Source of the DNA: Hyphomicrobiales bacterium
GTDB taxonomy: Bacteria > Pseudomonadota > Alphaproteobacteria > Rhizobiales > Xanthobacteraceae
Direction: 5' to 3'
DNA length: 7,008 nt
NCBI GenBank assembly: GCA_021730825.1
Contig: JAKFYO010000317.1
Span: 1 to 7,008 of the forward strand
In this document: positions 1 through 4,811 of the stretch, one piece after another
Numbering within the stretch: position 1 is the stretch's first letter
Layout of the letters: every line of letters starts with the position of its first letter
The notes under the pieces: model-generated
Told to the model about the DNA's origin: nothing
What the model saw: the letters and a program-made list of their open reading frames with translations, nothing else
The model's database searches: none
Made by a program: the position numbers and the translations under genes

Positions 1-1132
1 CCATGACCGGCGCGCCCTTGAGCTTTTCCACGCCATGAACAATCGCGGTCTCGCCGTCAAGCGAGATGTTCGCACCGAGGCGGGCCAGCTCCTGCACATG
101 CATGAAGCGGTTCTCGAAAATAGTTTCGCGAATGCGCGAAGTACCCTTGGCGCGGCTCATCAGCGCCATGAACTGCGCCTGCAAATCGGTCGGGAAACCA
201 GGGAACGGCTCGGTCGTGACATCCACCGGAACGATGCCTGAACCGTTGCGCGACACACGCAGGCCTTCATTCGTCGCCGTGATCTTGGTGCCGGTGCCGC
301 GCAGCGTATCGAGGGCCGCCGAGAGCAGGTCGTCGCGTGCGCCCGCGAGCATCACGTCGCCGCCGGTCATGGCAACCGCCATGGCATAGGTGCCGGTCTC
401 GATGCGGTCCGGCAGCACGGAGTGGCGCGCGCCGTTCAGCTTGTCGCGGCCCTGCACGCGGATCGTCGAGGTGCCCGCGCCTTCGATCGTCGCGCCCATC
501 GCGATCAGGCAATCGGCAACGTCTTTGATCTCGGGTTCGCGCGCGGCGTTCTCGATCACGCTTTCGCCCTTGGCGAGCGAAGCGGTCAGCAGTGCGGCAT
601 GCGTGGCACCTACCGAAACCTTCGGGAATGAAATCTTCGCGCCACGCAGGCCGTTCTTCGCTTTCGCAATCACATAGCCTTCCGAAATCTCGATCTCGCC
701 GCCGAGCGCGCGGAGCACATCGAGATGAAAATCAACCGGGCGCGTGCCGATGGCGCAGCCGCCGGGGAGCGACACTTTCGCTTCGCCCATGCGCGCCAAG
801 AGCGGCCCGATGACCCAGAAGCTCGCGCGCATCTTCGAGACGAGATGATAGGGCGCGGTCGTGTCGACGATGTTCTTTGCGGACAGTTCGAAGGTCTGGC
901 CCGCATTCTCTTCATCGCCGGCGCGTTTGCCAGCGACCGCGATGTCCACGCCATGATTGCCGAGGATGTATTGGAGCAGCCCCACGTCCGCGAGACGCGG
1001 CACGTTATCGAGGATCAGTTTCCCCTCGGTCAGCAGGCTCGCGATCATCAGAGGGAGCGCAGCATTCTTCGCCCCCGAAATGGGGATCGTGCCGTTCAGG
1101 GCGCGGCCGCCGTGGATCCGGATACGGTCCAA
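1..1132 (-). CDS. murA: MurA, UDP-N-acetylglucosamine 1-carboxyvinyltransferase (3' end cut off by window edge)
   Basis: MurA transfers enolpyruvate from phosphoenolpyruvate to UDP-GlcNAc, the first committed cytoplasmic step of peptidoglycan synthesis and the target of fosfomycin. The visible 377 residues show the EPSP-synthase fold signatures. The N-terminus is (M)[18 protein letters not shown] followed by GAKNAALP, where K22 and N23 match the substrate-binding pair of E. coli MurA. The active-site loop [15 protein letters not shown] carries the catalytic/fosfomycin-target cysteine as Cys126. FPTDLQAQF carries the catalytic aspartate as Asp316. Family members are about 420-430 residues, so roughly 50 C-terminal residues lie beyond position 1. 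The start is TTG: it gives the family's usual N-terminus, and AAGGAG sits six bases upstream. No ATG or GTG in frame fits. A small conserved-looking gene lies 91 bp upstream and may share its transcript. The presence of Cys126 predicts a fosfomycin-sensitive enzyme (inference). Confidence 0.97.
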   Translation of the reverse strand, partial: MDRIRIHGGRALNGTIPISGAKNAALPLMIASLLTEGKLILDNVPRLADVGLLQYILGNHGVDIAVAGKRAGDEENAGQTFELSAKNIVDTTAPYHLVSKMRASFWVIGPLLARMGEAKVSLPGGCAIGTRPVDFHLDVLRALGGEIEISEGYVIAKAKNGLRGAKISFPKVSVGATHAALLTASLAKGESVIENAAREPEIKDVADCLIAMGATIEGAGTSTIRVQGRDKLNGARHSVLPDRIETGTYAMAVAMTGGDVMLAGARDDLLSAALDTLRGTGTKITATNEGLRVSRNGSGIVPVDVTTEPFPGFPTDLQAQFMALMSRAKGTSRIRETIFENRFMHVQELARLGANISLDGETAIVHGVEKLKGAPVM

Positions 1133-1138
1133 CTTTTT

Positions 1139-1144
1139 CTCCTT
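1139..1144 (-). promoter_or_regulatory. Shine-Dalgarno sequence of murA (fixes the TTG start)
   Basis: The minus strand reads AAGGAG, then six bases (AAAAAG), then TTG. This is a near-ideal ribosome binding site at ideal spacing. It decides the unusual TTG start at 1132 over another in-frame TTG at 1150, which has no such site. Confidence 0.85.
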
Positions 1145-1200
1145 CGGCAACGCCGATTTCTCGTGATTTCGCTTTTCCTAGCCGACGGGAGTCGGCGAAA
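1144..1200 (-). promoter_or_regulatory. Structured leader of murA: two hairpins with alternative pairing
   Basis: Within the 91 bp between the small upstream gene and murA, the minus strand holds two inverted repeats. The first is GCCGAC-TCCC-GTCGGC (1181-1196), a perfect 6-bp stem. The second is TCGGC-GTT-GCCGA (1144-1156), whose last arm runs into the murA Shine-Dalgarno. The arms are also complementary crosswise: CGCCGA of the first with TCGGCG of the second, and TCGGC of the first with GCCGA of the second. There is no U-tract, so neither is a classic terminator. Alternatively the first repeat could be an operator, because it fills the 17-bp gap between a weak -35-like TTGTTT and a weak -10-like TAGGAA. 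The repeats are seen directly; the regulatory role is inference. Confidence 0.3.
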
Positions 1201-1223
1201 CAATGGCGGCCCGCGCAGGGCGG

Positions 1224-1388
1224 TTAATCGCGACCCTCGCCCGGTTCCGGTTTGCCGGCAGCGGGCTGTTTTTCAGGCTTTTCCGCCCGTGCACGGGTCT
1301 GCGCCTTGCGGCGCTTGAGGTTTTCACGCAATGCCGCGGCCAGCCGGTCTTCTTTGCGGGCGTCGGCGGGGTTGGGCTTTTTGTTCAT
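1224..1388 (-). CDS. Small basic protein of unknown function upstream of murA (54 aa)
   Basis: The gene encodes 54 residues beginning MNKKPNPADARKEDRLAAAL and ending in GEGRD followed by TAA. It is strongly charged and basic. A predicted amphipathic helix rich in Arg, Lys, Ala and Leu (about residues 9-36, with RENLKRRKAQ) is followed by a Pro/Gly/Glu-rich flexible tail. It has no membrane segment or signal peptide, and no domain that I can name. The start is certain within a codon or two because an in-frame TAA lies three codons upstream of the ATG. An AGGA touches the ATG, so the ribosome site is closer than usual. The gene is codirectional with murA and 91 bp ahead of it. From memory, similar short lysine/arginine-rich proteins are annotated as hypothetical next to murA in Rhizobiales; this needs a search. 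The basic helix could bind RNA or DNA, but that is speculation. Confidence 0.75.
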   Translation of the reverse strand: MNKKPNPADARKEDRLAAALRENLKRRKAQTRARAEKPEKQPAAGKPEPGEGRD

Positions 1389-1439
1389 TCCTGTGCGTTA
1401 TCGCGGCTATGAAACAGGTTCAAGCTTCGCCTTGCAGGG

Positions 1440-1461
1440 GGCAAACCCCTATGGCAAACCC
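1440..1461. repeat. 9-bp direct repeat, 13-bp period, in the divergent region before the tRNA
   Basis: GGCAAACCC occurs at 1440-1448 and again at 1453-1461, separated by CTAT. It lies between the divergently transcribed small gene (minus) and tRNA-Thr (plus), where promoters for both must sit. The copies overlap inverted repeats: AGGGG/CCCCT at 1436-1450 and GCAGGG/CCCTGC at 1434-1464. The repeats are seen directly. A protein-binding or structural role is only a possibility, and chance similarity in a GC-rich spacer is not excluded. Confidence 0.4.
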
Positions 1462-1462
1462 T

Positions 1463-1474
1463 GCCCGCGCGGGC
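1463..1474. repeat. 12-bp perfect palindrome GCCCGCGCGGGC
   Basis: This self-complementary GC-only sequence lies 28 bp upstream of the tRNA-Thr gene. It is followed by a second partial inverted repeat, GGGC-GCTTCG-GCCC (1471-1484). It is not followed by a T-run on either strand, so it is not a standard terminator. Its role is unknown. Confidence 0.35.
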
Positions 1475-1501
1475 GCTTCGGCCCCGGCAATTATCCGGTT
1501 C

Positions 1502-1576
1502 GCTGCCGTAGCTCAGTGGTAGAGCACCTCATTGGTAATGAGGAGGTCCACAGTTCAATCCTGTGCGGCAGCACCA
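1502..1576 (+). tRNA. tRNA-Thr (anticodon GGT)
   Basis: A complete cloverleaf can be drawn. The acceptor stem is GCTGCCG/CGGCAGC. The D arm is GCTC-AGTGGTA-GAGC. The anticodon stem is CCTCA/TGAGG with loop TTGGTAA, giving anticodon GGT at 1534-1536 (threonine, reading ACC and ACU). The variable loop is short, and the T arm is CACAG-TTCAATC-CTGTG. The discriminator is A at 1573, and the CCA end is encoded (1574-1576). All stems pair perfectly, so the gene looks functional. It is the only plus-strand gene in the window. It converges on the NTF2-like gene with nine bases between them. Confidence 0.97.
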
Positions 1577-1585
1577 TTCCCCCGA

Positions 1586-1957
1586 TTATTTCCGAACTTC
1601 GGTCGCGAAAATTTTCTGCGCCACCTGCCATTTGCCGCCGATCTTCAGAAAGCAAAGGTAGTCGGTGAAATAGCGCGGCGGGAGCTGGCATTTGAGTTTG
1701 ACGAAGGCCGTCGTCGGCGACGACTGATCGATCTGCAAAATCTCGTCACGGCGCTCGAGGCCCTGCGATTTCGCGGAAGCGCGGCCTCGCACGATTGCAA
1801 GCCATTCGTCGCGCGGCAGCGGCGTCAGCACCCCATTTTGCTCCGACGTGAGCGCGCTCGTCGGATGGAAGACGGAAGCGAGCTTCTCGGCATCGCCTTC
1901 AAAGAGCCCGTCGAGATAGGTCTTCACCGCGGCTTCGATGGCAGTTCGTTCATCCAT
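1586..1957 (-). CDS. NTF2-like / putative lumazine-binding-2 family protein (123 aa)
   Basis: This small cytoplasmic alpha+beta cone-fold protein has no signal peptide or membrane segment. The N-terminal helix pair AIEAAVKTYLDGLFEGDAEK (residues 6-25), then LASVFHP, a PLPRDEWLAIVRGR helix (47-59), and the C-terminal strands AFVKLKCQLPPRYFTDYL (84-101) and LKIGGKWQVAQKIFAT match the pattern of the SnoaL/NTF2-like superfamily group called lumazine_bd_2 (PF12893, from memory). Family members are typically 115-130 residues. A biochemical function is not established for the group, and the pocket could bind a small ligand. The ATG at 1957 is preceded by GGGAG at good spacing. The gene starts 14 bp after the AbrB-family stop, so it is very likely the last gene of the aminotransferase/AbrB transcript. 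Confidence 0.88.
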   Translation of the reverse strand: MDERTAIEAAVKTYLDGLFEGDAEKLASVFHPTSALTSEQNGVLTPLPRDEWLAIVRGRASAKSQGLERRDEILQIDQSSPTTAFVKLKCQLPPRYFTDYLCFLKIGGKWQVAQKIFATEVRK

Positions 1958-1971
1958 TGTTGCTCTCCCGG

Positions 1972-3111
1972 TCAGGATTTCTTTTTCTTCTGCTTTTTAT
2001 TGCGCTTGCTTGTCGCCTTCTTCTTCGCTGGCGCTGGCTTCGTGCCAGCATAAGCCGCTTTTCCAAACATACCCCGCGCGACAAAAGGAAGAAGCATCGC
2101 AATCAAAATAAAGCGTGCGAGATGATGCGCGCCGACGAAAGCGGGATCGAGCCCGATCATAAAGGCGAGAATCGTCATCGCCTCCAGGCCGCCGGGTGCG
2201 AATGCGACAATCGTCTTCGCGACATTTTCGCCGGAGAGCCATGCGGCAAGGAGCGCGAAAGCCACGCAAACAATAAGTGCGACGATGAAAGCGCCGATGG
2301 AGTCGACCAGCAATCTTTTGATCATCGCCGCCGTCGTGCCGACAAAGCGCGTGCCGGTGAACGCGCCCAGCACGACGAAAGACGCGAGCAAAAGAACCGG
2401 TGGGATATTTCCTTGCAGATAGCCGGTGCCGTGCAGCACACCGTTCACGAGCATCGGGCCGATCAGGAGGCCGCCGGGCACGCGAAGGCGCTCAGCGATC
2501 AGCGCCGATACGATGCCCGTGCCCACCATGATGAGCGTGTCGTTCAACGTTGCGGCATGAACACCAGCACTCGGCGGAATGGCGCCGACGGATGCGGATA
2601 GTCCTGCCGCGAGCAACATACCGGGAAGTGCCGCGATCAGGAGAAACACGCGCACGGTCTGCACGAAAGCGACCATGCGGACATCGACTTTTGCGTCGGA
2701 TGCCATCGCGAGCACCGCGGACAATGCGCCGGGTGCGCTTGCATATAATGTCTCGCGGTAATTCCATTTCGAGACGTAATGCAAATAAAGCATCACCGCC
2801 CCCATGGTGACGGGAAGCGAGAGGATCAGAAGTGCGAGCGTAATCGGCCAGGTGCGGATGCCGGCGACGGTCTCCGGCGTGACGGCGGCACCGAGCGATA
2901 TACCAAGCACAACGAAGACAACCCGGCGCAACAGATCCGGCACATAAACCGGCAAGCCCAAGAGCGCGAGTGCTGAAGCCGCAACCAGCGCGCCTGCAAG
3001 CCACGCCGCCGGTAAATCGAAGAACGCAAACACAGCACCGCCGAGCGTGGCGGCGGCTAATGTGAGAGCGGCGATGACGAGAGACGGAAGACGGCGCAGG
3101 TATTCGATCAT
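1972..3111 (-). CDS. AbrB-family integral membrane protein (putative transporter)
   Basis: The 379-residue hydrophobic protein has about ten membrane segments. It shows the internal duplication typical of the AbrB family (PF05145; once mislabelled putative ammonia monooxygenase). LPAAWLAGALVAAS, VVLGISLGAAV and SAPGALSAVLAMA (about residues 33-137) are mirrored by VPGGLLIGPMLVNG, VVLGAFTGTRFV and FAPGGLEAMTILAF (211-317). The E. coli namesake was linked to regulation of aidB, but transport substrates are unknown. I chose the ATG at 3111 because it overlaps the aminotransferase stop as TGATG and gives the family N-terminus MIEYLRRLPSL. An ATG 69 bases further upstream would add an unrelated 23-residue leader inside the neighbour. 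The last 22 residues are an exceptional basic tail with 11 Lys and 1 Arg, which by the positive-inside rule puts the C-terminus in the cytoplasm. The N-terminal YLRRLPS suggests the same for that end. Confidence 0.93.
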   Translation of the reverse strand: MIEYLRRLPSLVIAALTLAAATLGGAVFAFFDLPAAWLAGALVAASALALLGLPVYVPDLLRRVVFVVLGISLGAAVTPETVAGIRTWPITLALLILSLPVTMGAVMLYLHYVSKWNYRETLYASAPGALSAVLAMASDAKVDVRMVAFVQTVRVFLLIAALPGMLLAAGLSASVGAIPPSAGVHAATLNDTLIMVGTGIVSALIAERLRVPGGLLIGPMLVNGVLHGTGYLQGNIPPVLLLASFVVLGAFTGTRFVGTTAAMIKRLLVDSIGAFIVALIVCVAFALLAAWLSGENVAKTIVAFAPGGLEAMTILAFMIGLDPAFVGAHHLARFILIAMLLPFVARGMFGKAAYAGTKPAPAKKKATSKRNKKQKKKKS

Positions 3112-4289
3112 CAGCGCTTCAGCCAGTCCGCGATGCGGTTCACGACAATCTCGACGCTTTCCGGGCTGCGCGCAAAGCAAAGCCGCAGAAACGGCTCGGC
3201 GCCGGGGCCAAAAGCAGTGCCGGGCGCGAGACCGACACCCGCTTCGTCGATCAGCTTCATTGCTAGTGCGCGCGAATCTTTTTCGCCCTCGACTGAGAAG
3301 AATGCGTAGAACGCGCCATCCGGTGGTGCTAAGCGCACGCGGTTGCTTTTTCCGAGCACGTTCATTGTGATTTCGCGGCCGCGATGCGAGCGCTCGATCA
3401 TGTGCTTGACGAAGGGTTCGCCTTTATCGAGCGCGGCGATCCCCGCGCGCTGCATGAATACGGCGACGCCCGAGGTCGAATATTGAATGAGGTTTTCGAT
3501 CGCCTGGCCCAGCGACGGATGCGCCTCGATCCAGCCGATGCGCCAGCCGGTCATGGCCCAGTTCTTGGAGAACGTATTTACGAAGATGATCTTGTCTTCT
3601 GCGTCCATCACATCGCGGAACGAAGGCGAACGGTCAGCGCCCTTCCAGTAGAAGCGCGCATAGATTTCGTCGGCAACAATCCAGAGTCCATGCTTGCGTG
3701 CAAGCGTGAGCACATTCTTGAGATCGTCAAGGGTCGCGACCCAACCGGATGGATTGGAGGGCGTATTCAGGAAGATCACGCGAGTGCGCGCATTGATCAG
3801 CCGCTCGATCTTAGAAATGTCGAGCGAGAACCCGGCGTCTCCGAAATCCATTTCCACGAAGACCGGTTTCGCACCGATCACCATTGCTGCGGCAGCCGCA
3901 TTCGGCCAGCTTGGGCTTGGGATAATCACTTCGTTGCCAGCGGTAAGCGTCAGGCCGAACGCGATCTGAATCGCCTGCATGCCGGAGCCGCAGACGAAGT
4001 AGCGTTCGGGATCGACCGGAACGCCGTAGAGCCGGTGATGATAAAGCGCGAGCTGCTCGCGCAACTCGGGGATACCGCGCTGCCACGTATAAAATGTCTC
4101 ACCGGACTTCAGCGAGCGCGCGGCGGCATCCGAAATGAAGTCCGGCGTCGGCAGGTCGCCCTCGCCGGCCCAGAGTGCAACCGTACCCTCACGCTTGCGG
4201 CCGTAATTCATCACTTCGACGATTCCGCTCTCCGGCAAGGACTTTGCCGGGGCGCTTAAGGCATCGAATAATTTTCTGCTTTCCGTCAC
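3111..4289 (-). CDS. Class I/II pyridoxal-phosphate aminotransferase
   Basis: The 392-residue cytoplasmic enzyme has the fold-type I aspartate-aminotransferase-like pattern. The residue numbers assume the GTG start. FYTWQRGIPELR is at 67-78, and GSGMQAIQIA is the phosphate-binding region (101-110). NTPSNPSG carries the PLP-contacting Asn179. VADEIY carries Asp207 and Tyr210. TFSKNWAMTGWRIGW carries the Schiff-base Lys242 and the phosphate-binding Arg250. PFLRLCFA carries Arg369 for the substrate carboxylate. All key residues are intact. The amino-acid substrate cannot be read from sequence. Homologs usually start near this GTG, which has GAAAGAG nine bases upstream. An in-frame TTG at 4355 would begin inside the mscL terminator and is unlikely. 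The stop TGA shares a base with the ATG of the AbrB-family gene, so translation is coupled. Confidence 0.94.
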   Translation of the reverse strand: MTESRKLFDALSAPAKSLPESGIVEVMNYGRKREGTVALWAGEGDLPTPDFISDAAARSLKSGETFYTWQRGIPELREQLALYHHRLYGVPVDPERYFVCGSGMQAIQIAFGLTLTAGNEVIIPSPSWPNAAAAAMVIGAKPVFVEMDFGDAGFSLDISKIERLINARTRVIFLNTPSNPSGWVATLDDLKNVLTLARKHGLWIVADEIYARFYWKGADRSPSFRDVMDAEDKIIFVNTFSKNWAMTGWRIGWIEAHPSLGQAIENLIQYSTSGVAVFMQRAGIAALDKGEPFVKHMIERSHRGREITMNVLGKSNRVRLAPPDGAFYAFFSVEGEKDSRALAMKLIDEAGVGLAPGTAFGPGAEPFLRLCFARSPESVEIVVNRIADWLKR

Positions 4290-4303
4290 GCGGGATCGCT
4301 CTT

Positions 4304-4348
4304 TCAAAAGAAATACGCCGGGGACGATTTGAACCATCCCCGGCGTAT
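4304..4348 (-). terminator. Rho-independent terminator of mscL
   Basis: A perfect 12-bp inverted repeat is present: ATACGCCGGGGA at 4313-4324 and TCCCCGGCGTAT at 4337-4348, with a 12-base loop. On the minus strand the second arm runs into TTTCTTTTG. It begins 26 bp after the mscL stop codon. On the plus strand no T-run follows, so it works in the minus direction only. It ends about 15 bases before the aminotransferase start codon. Confidence 0.88.
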
Positions 4349-4374
4349 CTAGCAAGTCAGAGCAGTTATGCGGC

Positions 4375-4791
4375 TCAGCGCTTCACCAGCGCATCGCGGA
4401 TCTCAGTCAGCAACTGCACTTCTTTGGAAGGCGGCGCCACCGGCTCGGGCTTGGCGGCCTCCTTCGCCTTCAGGCGATTGATCGCCTTCACCACGATGAA
4501 AAGGATCGCAGCGATGATCGCGAAATTAATGACAATGGTCAGGAAGCTGCCATAGGCAAGCACTGCGCCCTGTTTCTTTGCCTCGACCAGCGACGGCGCA
4601 TTCACCGACGATGACATCGCCAGGAAATAGTTCGAGAAATCGAGACCGCCAAGAACCGCGCCTACGATCGGCATGAACAGATCGCCGACCACGGATTCCA
4701 CGATCTTGCCGAAGGCGGCGCCGATGATAACCGCGACCGCGAGATCGACGACGTTTCCCTTCAGCGCGAATTTTTTAAACTCTTCCCACAT
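4375..4791 (-). CDS. mscL: MscL, large-conductance mechanosensitive channel
   Basis: This homopentameric inner-membrane channel opens under membrane tension to release solutes during hypo-osmotic shock. The 138 residues match the usual length (136 in E. coli). The amphipathic N-terminal helix [20 protein letters not shown] is followed by TM1 (about 15-45, with [11 protein letters not shown] and the pore-lining glycines). A short periplasmic loop follows (about 50-75), then TM2 (about 76-104, [19 protein letters not shown]), a charged linker [12 protein letters not shown], and the C-terminal bundle helix [16 protein letters not shown]. The ATG has AAGGAG six bases upstream (4798-4803). The gene starts 20 bp after the stop of the exonuclease-CBS-nucleotidyltransferase gene, so the two probably share a transcript, which ends at the terminator just downstream. 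Confidence 0.97.
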   Translation of the reverse strand: MWEEFKKFALKGNVVDLAVAVIIGAAFGKIVESVVGDLFMPIVGAVLGGLDFSNYFLAMSSSVNAPSLVEAKKQGAVLAYGSFLTIVINFAIIAAILFIVVKAINRLKAKEAAKPEPVAPPSKEVQLLTEIRDALVKR

Positions 4792-4811
4792 TACACTCTC
4801 CTTTATGAAAA

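Noticed and set aside
725..1318. Plus-strand reading frame of 197 residues
   Set aside because: It is antisense to murA and the small gene beside it; murA conservation explains the open frame.
1389..1430. Possible promoter for the small gene and murA on the minus strand (TTGAAC, 17-bp gap, TAACGC)
   Set aside because: The -10 match is poor and the predicted start would fall on the ATG itself, so the support is too weak to annotate.
1502..1576. tRNA-Thr as an attachment site for an integrated element
   Set aside because: There is no integrase gene, no duplicated tRNA 3' end and no change in gene character on either side in this window.
1592..1613. Terminator for tRNA-Thr (CCGAACTTCGG followed by TCGCGAAAATTTT)
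   Set aside because: The stem is only four base pairs with a three-base loop, and the T-run is separated from it; it is noted only as a weak candidate.
1491..1691. Reading frames through the tRNA on both strands, including a protein with RIELWTSSLP
   Set aside because: These are the well-known spurious translations of a tRNA gene and its complement.
1957..2601. Long plus-strand reading frame of 214 residues
   Set aside because: It lies opposite the AbrB-family gene, has a composition rich in Arg, His and Asp typical of antisense frames in GC-rich DNA, and shows no recognisable motif.
3112..3180. Upstream ATG giving the AbrB-family protein a 23-residue N-terminal extension
   Set aside because: The extension is charged, lies wholly inside the aminotransferase coding region and does not resemble the family; the TGATG-coupled ATG at 3111 fits better.
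3384..4259. Plus-strand reading frame of 291 residues
   Set aside because: It is the antisense shadow of the aminotransferase, whose catalytic motifs are all intact on the minus strand.
4290..4355. TTG start at 4355 adding 22 residues to the aminotransferase
   Set aside because: The added residues are encoded by the mscL terminator hairpin and its U-tract.
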